From Escherichia sp. E1V33 (GTDB lineage: Bacteria > Pseudomonadota > Gammaproteobacteria > Enterobacterales > Enterobacteriaceae), in contig NZ_RHJI01000006.1 in assembly GCF_004211955.1 (NCBI RefSeq), positions 1 through 64,000 on the forward strand: DNA of 64,000 nt, written 5' to 3'. The translations under genes were made by a program, and so were the position numbers. This document shows positions 6,260 to 17,380 of the stretch, one piece after another (the first letter of the stretch is position 1; the number at the start of each line of letters is the position of its first letter). The notes under the pieces were generated by a model. It saw only the letters and a program-made list of their open reading frames with translations. It did no database searches and was not told the origin of the DNA.

Positions 6260-8521
6260 TTACATCTGACGGTTTTTATTGAAGTTAATCAAACTACCCG
6301 CCTTGATAATCTCGCGCTCTTCGGCCGTCAGGCTTTCCATATAAAGCGTAATTTCCGTTACCGGCGCATCTTGATGGATCACATAACCTTTAAACGTCGT
6401 ACCCGGATTATCCAGCGCCGCTTTAATGCCAGGGATGTAAATGTAATCACCTACGTCAAAGTTCGGTACTTCCGCCATCTGCAGCGGTAACATCCCCCAG
6501 TTGATGACGTTAGAACGGTAGCGTTTGGTGGCGTATTCCTCGGCGATATTCGCCAGACCGCCAATCACACGCTGACAGCTTGCCGCCTGTTCACGCGCAG
6601 AACCATCGCCTGGTTTCACCGCATAGATCATGCTGCCAATTTCAGTTTGCAGCGGGTCAATATTTTCCTGACCAGCAATCTGCTTAATGCGCGCAAACAC
6701 CTCTGTCAGTTCGCTGACATTCCCCGCCAGACGCTGATTTTCCAGCTCAGCAGTCGCTTTACTTCTGCCAACATAACCCGGATCGCGGCGTGACAGGGTA
6801 AACTCCGCCAGACCAATCGGATTTGAACGATAAGAAGAGGTTTCCCCGGAAGGAATCAGTTCGTCGGTGGTGGTCACTTCGTCGAGGATCTTCGAGCACA
6901 CTTTGAGGACGATATTGTCAGTCAGCGCACCCAATTCCGGCCAGTCTTTAATGTTCGGTCCGTAAATCAGCGGTTGCTGAGTCGCCCCTTTCACAAAGCC
7001 CTGATAAACACGGTTTTTATACGGTGTCACATCGAAGGCGTACTCCGGCACGTTTTCCCAGCAATCGAGTTCGCTCGCAGAGGTTAAATAGCCACCGTTT
7101 GCCGCAGTCGCAGCGATAGAACGAGCGTCCATCAACGCCACCGCTGACATCTGCCCATTAGCTGGCTTAGAACCTTCGCGGTTCGGGAAGTTACGCGTGG
7201 TGTGGCGAATACTCAAACCGTTGTTGATTGGCGTATCGCCCGCGCCAAAGCATGGGCCGCAGAACGCGGTTCTGATGATTGCGCCTGCGCCAATCAAATC
7301 TGCTACCACACCTTTTTTGGCGAGATCCATAAACACCGGCTGTGATGACGGGTAAACCGCCAGCGAGAAGGTGTCATTGCCACAGGATTGACCGCGCAGT
7401 GCATTCGCCGCCGCGATGACGTTTTCGTAGTTACCGCCAGAACAGCCCGCGATAATCCCCTGCTGCACTTTCAGGCGACCATTTTCCACTTTGTCCAGCA
7501 GCGAGAGTTTGGCTTTACCGTGCGCCACGCGTTCTGACTCAATTTCAATCTCACGCAGAATGTCGGTCAGGTTCTGGTTCAGTGTGTCGATTTCATACAC
7601 GTTGCTCGGGTGGAACGGCAGCGCAATCATTGGTTTGATGGCGCTTAAATCAACGCTGATGCAGCCATCGTAGTACGCCATCGGTTGAGGGTTAAGCTGG
7701 CAGTAATCCTGGCCGCGACCGTGCAGCGCCAGCCAGTTATGCACTTCTTCATCGGTTTGCCAGACAGAACTTAAACAGGTCGTTTCAGTGGTCATAACGT
7801 CAACGCTGTTACGAAAATCGGTAGAGAGCGCAGCAACACCGGGACCTACGAATTCCATCACTTTGTTTTTGACGTAGCCGTTTTTGAACACGGCACCGAT
7901 GATAGCCAGCGCCACATCCTGCGGCCCGACATACGGCGCTGGTTTTCCGGTCAGATGCACCGCAACAACTCCCGGATAGTCGATATCCCAGGTGTCATTA
8001 AGCAGCTGTTTTACCAACTCGCCGCCGCCCTCACCGACTGCCATTGTCCCTAATGCACCGTAACGAGTGTGGCTGTCTGACCCGAGGATCATTTTGCCGC
8101 CGCCTGCCATCATTTCACGCATATATTGATGGATGACCGCAATATGCGGAGGCACAAAAATACCGCCATAACGCTGGGCCGCCGATAAACCAAAAACATG
8201 GTCATCACCGTTAATGGTGCCGCCGACGGCGCAGAGTGAGTTATGGCAGTTGGTCAGCACATACGGCAGCGGGAAACGTTCCATACCGGACGCTTTAGCG
8301 GTCTGTACAATACCAACAAAGGTAATATCGTGTGAGGCTAATGAATCAAACTTAATTTTAAGTTTATCCATATTTCCGGACGTGTTATGAGAAGAGAGAA
8401 TAGACCAGGCAATAGTGCCTTTTTTTGCTTCTTCTTTTTTAATTTCGCCGGTGAAATGTTCTTCGGAAATTATTTCGTTATTACTGGCGAGAAACACGCC
8501 TTTTTCAGATAACTTGATCAT
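6260..8521 (-). CDS. ybhJ: aconitase-family hydratase YbhJ
   Basis: This 753-residue protein takes its start at the ATG that gives [12 protein letters not shown], the K-12 length; an upstream in-frame Met would add eight residues without a better ribosome site. Features include the [11 protein letters not shown] segment, [21 protein letters not shown] and [13 protein letters not shown], matching the Fe-S-binding and substrate regions of aconitase-family enzymes. The C-terminal swivel domain includes INWGMLPLQ. The substrate is not established. It is the last gene of ybhH-ybhI-ybhJ, whose other members (a dicarboxylate/tricarboxylate-type transporter and a PrpF-type isomerase) suggest breakdown of an organic acid. 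Confidence 0.95.
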   Translation of the reverse strand: MIKLSEKGVFLASNNEIISEEHFTGEIKKEEAKKGTIAWSILSSHNTSGNMDKLKIKFDSLASHDITFVGIVQTAKASGMERFPLPYVLTNCHNSLCAVGGTINGDDHVFGLSAAQRYGGIFVPPHIAVIHQYMREMMAGGGKMILGSDSHTRYGALGTMAVGEGGGELVKQLLNDTWDIDYPGVVAVHLTGKPAPYVGPQDVALAIIGAVFKNGYVKNKVMEFVGPGVAALSTDFRNSVDVMTTETTCLSSVWQTDEEVHNWLALHGRGQDYCQLNPQPMAYYDGCISVDLSAIKPMIALPFHPSNVYEIDTLNQNLTDILREIEIESERVAHGKAKLSLLDKVENGRLKVQQGIIAGCSGGNYENVIAAANALRGQSCGNDTFSLAVYPSSQPVFMDLAKKGVVADLIGAGAIIRTAFCGPCFGAGDTPINNGLSIRHTTRNFPNREGSKPANGQMSAVALMDARSIAATAANGGYLTSASELDCWENVPEYAFDVTPYKNRVYQGFVKGATQQPLIYGPNIKDWPELGALTDNIVLKVCSKILDEVTTTDELIPSGETSSYRSNPIGLAEFTLSRRDPGYVGRSKATAELENQRLAGNVSELTEVFARIKQIAGQENIDPLQTEIGSMIYAVKPGDGSAREQAASCQRVIGGLANIAEEYATKRYRSNVINWGMLPLQMAEVPNFDVGDYIYIPGIKAALDNPGTTFKGYVIHQDAPVTEITLYMESLTAEEREIIKAGSLINFNKNRQM

Positions 8522-8536
8522 CAAATGCTCCAGATA

Positions 8537-8560
8537 TCTGCGCACCGGTAAGTGCGCAGA
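8537..8560. other. perfect hairpin in the ybhI-ybhJ gap
   Basis: TCTGCGCAC (8537-8545) pairs with GTGCGCAGA (8552-8560) around a 6-base loop. It lies just upstream of the ybhJ start on the transcribed strand, with no T-run. It may be an RNA processing or pausing structure. Confidence 0.5.
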
Positions 8561-8574
8561 ATGATAATAAATGG

Positions 8575-8703
8575 ATATACTCTAAATAATTCGAGTTGCA
8601 GGAAGGCGACAAGCGAGTGAATCCCCAGGAGCTTACATAAGTAAGTGACTGGGGTGAGCGAACGCAGACGCAGCACATGCAACTTGAAGTATGACGAGTA
8701 TAT
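8575..8703. repeat. ERIC (IRU) element
   Basis: This is a 129-bp imperfect palindrome with ends ATATACTC / GAGTATAT. It contains the conserved centre AGCTTACATAAGTAAGTGAC followed by TGGGGTGAGCG, the well-known ERIC consensus. It lies inside the ybhI-ybhJ operon and touches the ybhI stop codon at 8704. Confidence 0.96.
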
Positions 8704-10137
8704 TTACAGCATGTTCCAGCCGATCAGCATATTCCACCACCACACGCCGAGGGTGATATGCACCAGGAAGGTTAATATCGTCAGCACCGCACCGACCAAC
8801 CACCAGGATTTAATATCGTTGTAACCCACACCAAAGATGACCGGACCTGCCGCGCCGCCATAGTGAGTAACCATGCCGCCATAGGAGTTGGAGAAAAGCA
8901 GCGCCAGCGCAGTTAACATTAACGGTGCACCGGAGACATTCGCCAGCATGGCAAATACCGGCAACATGGCAACGATATAGGCACTACCGGAAGCGAAGAA
9001 ATAACGCACGATGATGCTAAGGAAAATAATAACGAAGAAGGCAACGTTACCGTGACCATCAAATGCCAGGTTATTTTTAAAGACTTCAGCTAACCATTCG
9101 AAGAATTTAACTTTCGATAATAATGAGCTTAAACCGATAATACCGCCGTACCAGATTAATGTATTCCAGCCGCCTTTATTTTTAACCACGTCTTCCCAGG
9201 TAACGATACCCAGCAGCAGCATGGTCGCCATAACAACAATAGCCACTGAAGATTCATCAACACCCAGGCTCTTACTGAAAATCCAGCCAAGCAGTGCCAG
9301 CACAAACACAACGAGCAGCATTTTTTCGCGGATTTTCATCGGTCCCAGTTCAGCAAGACCGGCTTTAGCGATAGTTTTGTTATCCACCTTCTTAATTTCT
9401 GGCGGATACATGGTGTAAATCACCAGCGGAGTAACCAGCAGCATAATGATGCCCGGCAATCCGGCGGCCAGCGCCCATCCACCCCAGCTAATTTGCAGGT
9501 GCAGAATGTCGTTGATCATTTTCAGCGCCAGAATGTTCCCCGCCATTGCGGTAAAGAACATATAACTGGTGGTTTTGGTGACCATGTAAATGGACATCAT
9601 CAGGTAATGTCCAACACGACGCGGACTTTTTTCCGGTTCTGATCCCAAAGCCACTGCCACGCTGTTGATTATCGGTAACACGATGCCGCCCGCACGCGCG
9701 GTGTTAGACGGCGTTGCCGGAGCAAGTACCAGATCGAGAAATACCGTAACGTAGCCCAGCCCCAGCGTGGTATTACCGATTTTACCAATCAGCAAATAGG
9801 CGATACGTTTACCTAAGCCAGTAGTTACAAACGCGGCGCTTAAGGTGAACGCTGAGAATACCAGCCAGGTTGTACCGGAAGAGTAACCGCTTAGTACGGC
9901 GGTGGTTTTAAACGCACCGTCGGATAAGTTACCGACCACCACCATGGAGGCAGCAACGGCAATTAACAATACGACAGGTTCCGGGAAAGGCTTGATAACC
10001 AGACCCACAATTGCCGCCAGATAAATACCAAAAAGTACCCATGCCAGTTCGCTTAATCCTGCCGGTGCTGGCATAACACCAATAATACATGGGATCGCTA
10101 ATATCAGAATTAGCTTCCATAATGATTTTTTATTCAT
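8704..10137 (-). CDS. ybhI: DASS-family (SLC13-like) anion transporter YbhI
   Basis: This 477-residue membrane protein has about twelve hydrophobic segments and the length of K-12 YbhI. The PATPSNTARAGG segment carries the SNT motif that binds sodium/substrate in the divalent anion:sodium symporter fold, and a second such region (GSAYIVAM) lies in the C-terminal half. Relatives include the citrate/succinate antiporter CitT and the tartrate/succinate antiporter TtdT, so a di- or tricarboxylate substrate is likely; the exact one is unknown. It lies in the inner membrane and is co-transcribed with ybhH (75 bp upstream) and ybhJ. Confidence 0.95.
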   Translation of the reverse strand: MNKKSLWKLILILAIPCIIGVMPAPAGLSELAWVLFGIYLAAIVGLVIKPFPEPVVLLIAVAASMVVVGNLSDGAFKTTAVLSGYSSGTTWLVFSAFTLSAAFVTTGLGKRIAYLLIGKIGNTTLGLGYVTVFLDLVLAPATPSNTARAGGIVLPIINSVAVALGSEPEKSPRRVGHYLMMSIYMVTKTTSYMFFTAMAGNILALKMINDILHLQISWGGWALAAGLPGIIMLLVTPLVIYTMYPPEIKKVDNKTIAKAGLAELGPMKIREKMLLVVFVLALLGWIFSKSLGVDESSVAIVVMATMLLLGIVTWEDVVKNKGGWNTLIWYGGIIGLSSLLSKVKFFEWLAEVFKNNLAFDGHGNVAFFVIIFLSIIVRYFFASGSAYIVAMLPVFAMLANVSGAPLMLTALALLFSNSYGGMVTHYGGAAGPVIFGVGYNDIKSWWLVGAVLTILTFLVHITLGVWWWNMLIGWNML

Positions 10138-10212
10138 TTAATATCCTGAGCTTTCTGTATTACTCATACAGAATTCCTTTATTGATTGTCCTTATCACGA
10201 CAACAAAATTTT

Positions 10213-11265
10213 TCAGGGAAGATAAACTTCACCGGAAAATATTTTTCTGGCCGTCCGAATAACAGATGCGCGTAACGTTGCGGCATCCTGACCTTCATTA
10301 CTTAAATGAACATCAAGCGCACCACTGGGGTGTTCAATATTGATATTGCCGTACCCCACAGAAGGGACGATTTGTCGGGTGACGGTGCCTTCCAACGCAC
10401 AGCTACTGGAAATAGCAATAGCCCCCGTAATAGCCAACGCGCGATGACATGAGTGCGGCATAAAATAACGCACATTAATCGCACCGCCTTTCTGTGCAGG
10501 TGAAATAAGCACAGGTTTAGGAATCACCATATTGCTGACATCCCCTAAGCCCATGGCTTTACCGGCTTGTAAACGGATTGATTCGATACGGGCTAATAAT
10601 GCTTTGTCGGCATCCAGTTCCGCAGGCAATTCATACCCAGTTTTCCCCAGATATTCAGCGGGAATAATGACAACTGGCATCGCCATATCAATACAGGTCA
10701 CCGGAACATCGTCGAAATAATCAATCTGATTATCGGTCGGGAAAACTTTTCCGGTTTTCGTTCCGGCGGCATTCAGGAAAGTGAGCGCAACTGGCGCGGC
10801 AGTACCCGGTACGCCGTCAATCCTGGCACTACCTTCGTACTCGACAACACCATTTGGCGTTTGCACATCAGCTTCGATGAAAGTACCAGTATTGACGTTG
10901 CGGATACGAACACGGGTGACCGGTGATGTCGCTGGAATCAAACCATTTTCAATGGCGAATGCCCCAACGCCAGATAGCATATTGCCGCAGTTTGGTGTGG
11001 TATCGACACGCTGCTCATGGACGATAACCTGAGCAAACAGATAATCGACATCAGCACGCGGATCGCTGGAACGGCTAATAATGGCGACTTTACTGGTCAG
11101 CGGATTTCCGCCGCCAATACCGTCAATTTCCAGATCGTTACCGGAACCCATAATTGCCATCAATATTTTATCGCGCTGCGTTTGATCTTCGGGTAAGTGT
11201 TCCGCTAACAGGAACGCGCCCCTCGAGGTTCCACCTCGCATCATCACGCAGGGTATTTTTTTCAT
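10213..11265 (-). CDS. ybhH: PrpF-family isomerase YbhH
   Basis: This 350-residue protein of the PrpF / 4-oxalomesaconate tautomerase family has the diaminopimelate-epimerase-like double fold. The motifs MMRGGTSRGAFLL, DGIGGGNPLTSK, TPNCGNMLSGVG and PHSCHRALAITGA mark the two halves with their Cys residues. Family members move a double bond in unsaturated acids (aconitate, oxalomesaconate), consistent with the aconitase-like and transporter genes in the same operon. It is the first gene of ybhHIJ and diverges from ybhD, its probable LysR regulator. The exact substrate is unknown. Confidence 0.93.
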   Translation of the reverse strand: MKKIPCVMMRGGTSRGAFLLAEHLPEDQTQRDKILMAIMGSGNDLEIDGIGGGNPLTSKVAIISRSSDPRADVDYLFAQVIVHEQRVDTTPNCGNMLSGVGAFAIENGLIPATSPVTRVRIRNVNTGTFIEADVQTPNGVVEYEGSARIDGVPGTAAPVALTFLNAAGTKTGKVFPTDNQIDYFDDVPVTCIDMAMPVVIIPAEYLGKTGYELPAELDADKALLARIESIRLQAGKAMGLGDVSNMVIPKPVLISPAQKGGAINVRYFMPHSCHRALAITGAIAISSSCALEGTVTRQIVPSVGYGNINIEHPSGALDVHLSNEGQDAATLRASVIRTARKIFSGEVYLP

Positions 11266-11448
11266 AATAATGCCCTCAATTTAAAAACATAACTTATTGC
11301 GATATGGTTACATTAAGGGCAAAGCATCTCTAATGACTTTAGCTCCACGATTAATAACATTTTTTCATTAATTTAAGTGATTAAATTGCAGTTAAACTGT
11401 TTAACAGTAAATCACTAAAACGCATCGCTTCCATTTTTCGGAGTAATA
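11266..11448. promoter_or_regulatory. divergent regulatory region ybhH-ybhD
   Basis: An AT-rich gap of 183 bp separates the divergent starts, the standard layout in which a LysR regulator binds between its own gene and its target. AT-rich half-palindromes lie around 11340-11410 (TTAATAACATTTTTTCATTAA and nearby TTAAACTGTTTAA). The latter, at 11393-11405, is a good candidate centre. Confidence 0.5.
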
Positions 11449-12402
11449 ATGAAGCATGAACTATCAAGTATGAAGGCATTTGTTACGCTGGCAGAGTCCA
11501 GCTCATTTAACAATGCTGCTAAATTACTCAATATTACGCAACCTGCATTAACACGCAGAATAAAAAAGATGGAAGAGGATTTACATGTTCAGCTCTTTGA
11601 GCGCACAACTCGCAAGGTTACATTAACAAAAGCAGGAAAAAGGTTACTCCCGGAGGCGCGGGAATTAATAAAGAAATTAGATGAAACGCTTTTTAATATT
11701 CGCGATATGAATGCTTATCATCGAGGTATGGTGACGTTAGCGTGTATTCCGACCGCGGTATTTTATTTTTTGCCATTGGCAATCGGTAAATTTAATGAGC
11801 TGTATCCCAATATTAAAGTGCGGATTCTGGAACAAGGCACGAATAATTGTATGGAATCGGTGCTATGCAACGAATCTGACTTTGGCATAAACATGAACAA
11901 TGTCACAAATTCATCTATTGATTTTACCCCACTGGTCAACGAGCCGTTCGTGCTGGCCTGTCGGCGTGACCATCCATTGGCCAAAAAGCAGCTTGTAGAA
12001 TGGCAGGAGTTAGTAGGTTACAAAATGATTGGCGTACGCTCCTCCAGCGGCAACCGACTGTTGATAGAACAACAGCTAGCCGACAAGCCCTGGAAGCTGG
12101 ACTGGTTTTACGAAGTTCGCCATCTTTCGACCTCATTAGGATTGGTGGAAGCTGGACTAGGGATTTCGGCGCTTCCTGGCCTGGCAATGCCTCATGCGCC
12201 CTATTCTTCGATTATTGGAATCCCATTGGTGGAACCGGTCATTCGTCGAACATTGGGAATAATTCGCCGTAAAGATGCCGTACTTTCTCCAGCAGCAGAA
12301 CGCTTTTTTGCCTTGCTGATTAATTTGTGGACTGACGATAAAGACAATTTGTGGACCAATATCGTCGAACGCCAGAGACATGCGTTACAGGAGATGGGTT
12401 AA
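11449..12402 (+). CDS. ybhD: LysR-type transcription regulator YbhD
   Basis: This 317-residue protein has an N-terminal winged helix (residues 4-62: MKAFVTLAESSSFNNAAKLL, TQPALTRRIKKMEEDL, LFERTTRKVTLTKAGK) and a periplasmic-binding-like effector domain (about 90-295). It diverges from ybhHIJ, so it most likely controls that operon in response to an organic acid. The effector is not known. I remember K-12 annotation as slightly longer (338 residues); the ATG at 11449 behind CGGAG is a good start and no upstream in-frame start is evident. Confidence 0.93.
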   Translation: MKHELSSMKAFVTLAESSSFNNAAKLLNITQPALTRRIKKMEEDLHVQLFERTTRKVTLTKAGKRLLPEARELIKKLDETLFNIRDMNAYHRGMVTLACIPTAVFYFLPLAIGKFNELYPNIKVRILEQGTNNCMESVLCNESDFGINMNNVTNSSIDFTPLVNEPFVLACRRDHPLAKKQLVEWQELVGYKMIGVRSSSGNRLLIEQQLADKPWKLDWFYEVRHLSTSLGLVEAGLGISALPGLAMPHAPYSSIIGIPLVEPVIRRTLGIIRRKDAVLSPAAERFFALLINLWTDDKDNLWTNIVERQRHALQEMG

Positions 12403-12406
12403 TACT

Positions 12407-12432
12407 CCCGGCGCAGGAGATTCAGCGCCGGG
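12407..12432. terminator. hairpin between convergent ybhD and pgl
   Basis: CCCGGCGC (12407-12414) pairs perfectly with GCGCCGGG (12425-12432). It lies between the two convergent stop codons and may end transcription from both sides, although T-runs are weak. Confidence 0.55.
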
Positions 12433-12443
12433 TAAATCAGCGG

Positions 12444-13475
<1,032 letters not shown>

Positions 13476-13593
13476 CTAAAATTAGTCGCTTTTGGCGGTG
13501 AATGCTGAATTAAAACTCAGAATTTTGTCCAATAGTGGTATCGGTGTACCATTCGCGCAGACGAAAATTCTTAACCTTAATCTGGAAAACGCC

Positions 13594-14412
13594 ATGACCA
13601 CACGCGTGATTGCTCTCGACTTAGACGGCACCTTATTGACACCCAAAAAGACTCTGCTTCCCTCATCGATTGAAGCCCTTGCCCGCGCTCGCGAAGCAGG
13701 TTACCAATTGATTATCGTCACGGGTCGCCATCACGTCGCTATTCATCCTTTTTATCAGGCGCTGGCGCTGGATACACCTGCTATTTGCTGTAATGGCACC
13801 TATTTGTATGATTATCATGCAAAAACTGTGCTTGAAGCCGATCCAATGCCTGTTAACAAAGCCCTGCAACTCATTGAGATGTTGAATGAACACCACATTC
13901 ACGGTCTGATGTATGTGGATGACGCAATGGTTTATGAGCATCCGACCGGACATGTCATTCGCACTTCTAACTGGGCGCAGACTTTGCCGCCAGAACAGCG
14001 CCCGACTTTCACACAAGTCGCTTCTCTGGCTGAAACAGCGCAACAAGTTAACGCCGTGTGGAAGTTCGCTCTCACGCACGATGAACTGCCGCAGTTACAG
14101 CATTTTGGTAAGCATGTTGAACATGAGTTGGGTCTGGAGTGTGAATGGTCCTGGCACGATCAGGTTGATATTGCGCGCGGCGGCAACAGTAAAGGCAAAC
14201 GCCTGACGAAATGGGTTGAGGCGCAAGGCTGGTCGATGGAAAACGTAGTCGCATTCGGCGATAACTTCAATGATATCAGTATGCTGGAAGCCGCTGGTAC
14301 AGGCGTGGCGATGGGCAACGCCGATGACGCGGTAAAAGCGCGCGCCAACATTGTGATTGGTGATAACACCACCGACAGCATTGCCCAGTTCATTTATAGC
14401 CACCTGATTTAA
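13594..14412 (+). CDS. ybhA: pyridoxal phosphate phosphatase YbhA (HAD family)
   Basis: This 272-residue HAD phosphatase of the Cof type has the catalytic DLDGT near the N-terminus (Asp9 and Asp11), then a VTGRH motif, a basic site around GGNSKGKRL and the metal-binding GDNFND. In E. coli it dephosphorylates pyridoxal phosphate and some sugar phosphates. The ATG at 13594 gives the known N-terminus MTTRVIALDLDG; the open frame extends 34 codons further upstream but without family similarity. Its TAA (14410-14412) directly abuts the stop codon of the converging modC. Confidence 0.95.
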   Translation: MTTRVIALDLDGTLLTPKKTLLPSSIEALARAREAGYQLIIVTGRHHVAIHPFYQALALDTPAICCNGTYLYDYHAKTVLEADPMPVNKALQLIEMLNEHHIHGLMYVDDAMVYEHPTGHVIRTSNWAQTLPPEQRPTFTQVASLAETAQQVNAVWKFALTHDELPQLQHFGKHVEHELGLECEWSWHDQVDIARGGNSKGKRLTKWVEAQGWSMENVVAFGDNFNDISMLEAAGTGVAMGNADDAVKARANIVIGDNTTDSIAQFIYSHLI

Positions 14413-14417
14413 TCAGG
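14403..14417. terminator. palindrome spanning the ybhA and modC stop codons
   Basis: CCTGATT-T-AATCAGG is a perfect 7-bp inverted repeat with a one-base centre. It contains both convergent stop codons. It may act as a compact bidirectional end, but such a tiny loop is not a normal terminator. Confidence 0.35.
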
Positions 14418-15471
14418 CGGTTATCGAGACACTTTTAATTTGCGCGTATAGCCACAGGCCAGGTTTGATCGCCAGTTCATCCCTGGCCCACGGGCTTATC
14501 CGCGCCCACAGCGTTTTACCGCCAACTTCCAGTTCCACTTCCACCTGACCGTTGTCGTCATAGCTATTGACGACTTTGGCGCGCAGCACATTGCGGATGC
14601 TGGTTTGTTGCGGCGGTTGTAAAACCAAAGAAACATCGGAAGCCTGGATGCGGATGCGTAGCGCGGCTTGCAGCGGTTCATCCAGCTTATTAACCCACAA
14701 ATGCTGATCGCCCAGCGCCAGCGCGGTCATCGCGTAACGCGGATGATGTTCCAGTACCGTTACTTTCAGAATGCTACTTTGTTGCTCTTTCGGCAGCCAC
14801 GGATTCATCACGCTACTGCCCCACACTTCTTCCAGCGCACCGAACGCCTTCACCTGACCGTTTTCCAGTACCATCACTTTGTCCGCCAGATGGAGGATCT
14901 CATCCAGCGAATGACTGACATACAACATCGGAATGTTGATTTCCCGCGTCAACCGTTGCAGATAAGGCAATAGCTCGCGTTTTCGCGGAAGATCCAGCGA
15001 CGCCAGCGGTTCATCCAGCAATAATAATTCCGGAGCCGTCAGCAATGCCCGGCCAATTGCCACACGCTGTTTTTCTCCCCCGGAAAGACTCCCTGGTAAA
15101 CGATCAAGCAACGGTTCAATGCCTAAAAGCGCCACCAGCTTATCAAACTGATCGACCATACTTTTCGCCATGCCGTAGCGCAGATTGCCGCGCACTTTGT
15201 AATGCGGAAACAGTCGCGCATCCTGAAAAACATAGCCAACGCGGCGTTTTTCAGGCGTCAGGCAGATCCCTTTTTCGGCGTCATTTAGTACCCGACCATT
15301 GAGAACAATCCGCCCTTTTTGCGGGCGCGTCAGGCCACTGATGGCATTAATCAGCGATGTTTTTCCGGCACCAGAGACGCCAAAGATAGCTGTGATGCCG
15401 TTGGCGGGCAGCTTTTCATTAATCGTCAGGCAATGGTTGCCCAACGTCTGGGAAAAATTCAGTTCCAGCAT
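14413..15471 (-). CDS. modC: molybdate ABC transporter ATP-binding protein
   Basis: This 352-residue protein has Walker [10 protein letters not shown] at residues 31-39, the signature LSGGEKQR, Walker [10 protein letters not shown] and the switch His in YVSHSLDE. The C-terminal domain (about 290-352, [17 protein letters not shown]) is a Mop-type oxyanion-binding fold. It energises molybdate import with ModB on the cytosolic side of the inner membrane. It is the last gene of modABC; the gap to modB is 2 bp. Length matches K-12. Confidence 0.97.
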   Translation of the reverse strand: MLELNFSQTLGNHCLTINEKLPANGITAIFGVSGAGKTSLINAISGLTRPQKGRIVLNGRVLNDAEKGICLTPEKRRVGYVFQDARLFPHYKVRGNLRYGMAKSMVDQFDKLVALLGIEPLLDRLPGSLSGGEKQRVAIGRALLTAPELLLLDEPLASLDLPRKRELLPYLQRLTREINIPMLYVSHSLDEILHLADKVMVLENGQVKAFGALEEVWGSSVMNPWLPKEQQSSILKVTVLEHHPRYAMTALALGDQHLWVNKLDEPLQAALRIRIQASDVSLVLQPPQQTSIRNVLRAKVVNSYDDNGQVEVELEVGGKTLWARISPWARDELAIKPGLWLYAQIKSVSITA

Positions 15472-15473
15472 GA

Positions 15474-16163
15474 TTAGCGCCCCGCCCGTTCACGACTGAC
15501 TCTCGCCAGCCACTCTGAAATCAACAGGGAGATCATCGCCAGCACAATAGAAATAATGCACAGTCTCGCTGCGCCGCTTTCACCGCCTGGAGTCTGGATC
15601 AGGGTATACATGGCAGAAGGAATGGTCCGCGTTTCGCCTGGAATGTTCGAAACAAAGGTGATCGTTGCGCCAAATTCACCGAGCGAACGAGCGAACGCCA
15701 GTACCGTACCGACGATAATTCCCGGCAACGTCAGCGGTAATGTGATAGTAAAGAAAACACGCCAGCGCCCGGCCCCCAGCGTTCTTGCGGCTTGTTCAAG
15801 TTTGACATCAACCCCTTCCAGCGCCAGACGAATCGCCCTCACCATCAGCGGAAAAGACATGACTGCGGCAGCGAGAACCGCGCCGCGCCAGCTAAAGGCG
15901 AAGGTAATGCCAAACCAGTCATACAGGCGTTCGCCGATAAATCCGCGCCGCCCCATAGAAACCAGCAGCAGATAACCGACAACCACTGGCGGTAACACCA
16001 GCGGTAGATGCAGTACGCTATCGAGCAGAGCTTTGCCCGGAAACGTGCAACGCACCAGTAACCAGGCAAAAAAGATCCCAAACGGCAGGCTAAACAGCAC
16101 AGCCAGGGAAGAAACTTTCAGGCTTAGCAAAACCGCCTGCCATTCTGGATCGGTCAGTATCAT
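15474..16163 (-). CDS. modB: molybdate ABC transporter permease
   Basis: This 229-residue inner-membrane protein has about five to six hydrophobic segments and the permease-ATPase contact loop [20 protein letters not shown] (EAA motif). It forms the channel of the ModA2B2C2-type importer. Its start overlaps the modA stop at 16163, indicating translational coupling within the operon. Length equals that of K-12 ModB. Confidence 0.97.
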   Translation of the reverse strand: MILTDPEWQAVLLSLKVSSLAVLFSLPFGIFFAWLLVRCTFPGKALLDSVLHLPLVLPPVVVGYLLLVSMGRRGFIGERLYDWFGITFAFSWRGAVLAAAVMSFPLMVRAIRLALEGVDVKLEQAARTLGAGRWRVFFTITLPLTLPGIIVGTVLAFARSLGEFGATITFVSNIPGETRTIPSAMYTLIQTPGGESGAARLCIISIVLAMISLLISEWLARVSRERAGR

Positions 16164-16936
16164 TACTTAGCTGTAAATCCGTAACGTTTAAAGATTTCCG
16201 CTGCCTGCGGCCCTTTCAAATAATCATAAAATGCTTTCACCGTGGCGTTGTTATGTCCTTCCACGACAGCAACCGGATATTCCACTTTTTTATGCGAATC
16301 TTCCGGGAAGGTGGCGACTACTTTTACCCCTTTGCTGGCAACTGCGTCAGAACCGTAGACAATGCCCAGAGGCGCTTCGTTACGTTCGACCAGCGCCAGC
16401 GCCCCACGTACATCTTCTGCTGGGGCCAGTTTCGGAGAGAGCGTATCCCATGCGCCCAGTTTTTGCAGTGCTTCTTTCGCATAAATGCCAGCAGGAACAT
16501 GTTCAGGATCGCCAACAGCCAGACGACCGCCATTCAGCAGCGAAGTCCAGTTGGTTTTGCTGTCGATGGTGAAATCTTTCTGCTCGCTGGCTTTCGCTGC
16601 TACAACGACCAGGCTATTGCCGAGCAGTGTCTGACGCGTAGCTGTATCGATCGCTTTTTTATCATCCGCATAATCCATCCATTTCTGATCGGCAGAAATA
16701 AACAGATCCGCAGGCGCACCCGCTTCAATCTGACGGGCCAGGGTAGAAGACGAGGCAAAAGAAGAAACCACATCCACGCCTTTCTCTTTTTTATACTGCG
16801 TAGCAATGTCCTGCATTGCGTTCGTCAGCGATGCTGCCGCAAAAACCGTGATTTTCCCTTCGTCCGCCAATGCATTGCCAGCAACAGTGAAAGAGAGTGC
16901 CGCTCCGGCAACCAGATTTAACCATTTACGCGCCAT
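16163..16936 (-). CDS. modA: molybdate-binding periplasmic protein
   Basis: This 257-residue protein has a classic Sec signal (KWLNLVAGAALSFTVAGNAL, cleaved after ALA near residue 24). The mature part is a two-lobe binding protein (VFAAASLTNAMQDI, SFASSSTLARQIEAG, oxyanion-binding Ser residues). It captures molybdate or tungstate and delivers it to ModBC. It is the first gene of the operon, preceded by a ModE operator. Confidence 0.97.
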   Translation of the reverse strand: MARKWLNLVAGAALSFTVAGNALADEGKITVFAAASLTNAMQDIATQYKKEKGVDVVSSFASSSTLARQIEAGAPADLFISADQKWMDYADDKKAIDTATRQTLLGNSLVVVAAKASEQKDFTIDSKTNWTSLLNGGRLAVGDPEHVPAGIYAKEALQKLGAWDTLSPKLAPAEDVRGALALVERNEAPLGIVYGSDAVASKGVKVVATFPEDSHKKVEYPVAVVEGHNNATVKAFYDYLKGPQAAEIFKRYGFTAK

Positions 16937-16955
16937 TTATAACCCCTTTATATAA

Positions 16956-16979
16956 CGTTATGTAGGCGTCAATATAACG
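16956..16979. promoter_or_regulatory. ModE operator upstream of modA
   Basis: A near-palindrome begins CGTTATGTAGGCG and ends AATATAACG. It matches the known ModE box of modABC, CGTTATAT-N-TACATAACG when read toward modA. Molybdate-loaded ModE represses the operon here, 20 bp before the modA start. Confidence 0.9.
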
Positions 16980-17062
16980 GTAAGTTCAGAATTTTCCCAG
17001 CAGTTATTGTTAACCTTTGAGAGGTAGCTAGAAAAAATATCGGCAGGAAAAGCAGGAAGTTG

Positions 17063-17092
17063 AGAAAAAAGATAACGCCCGCAAAAGCGGGC
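17063..17092 (-). terminator. acrZ terminator
   Basis: The GCCCGC / GCGGGC stem with an AAAA loop is followed on the minus strand by TTATCTTTTTTC. It lies just downstream of the acrZ stop. Confidence 0.75.
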
Positions 17093-17102
17093 ATTCAGGG
17101 AA

Positions 17103-17378
<276 letters not shown>

Positions 17379-17380
17379 TT

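Noticed and set aside
6047..6490. 147-residue open frame with repeated RLIRPTDSMRFVGRIR units
   Set aside because: The repeats are translated REP elements, and the rest is antisense to ybhJ.
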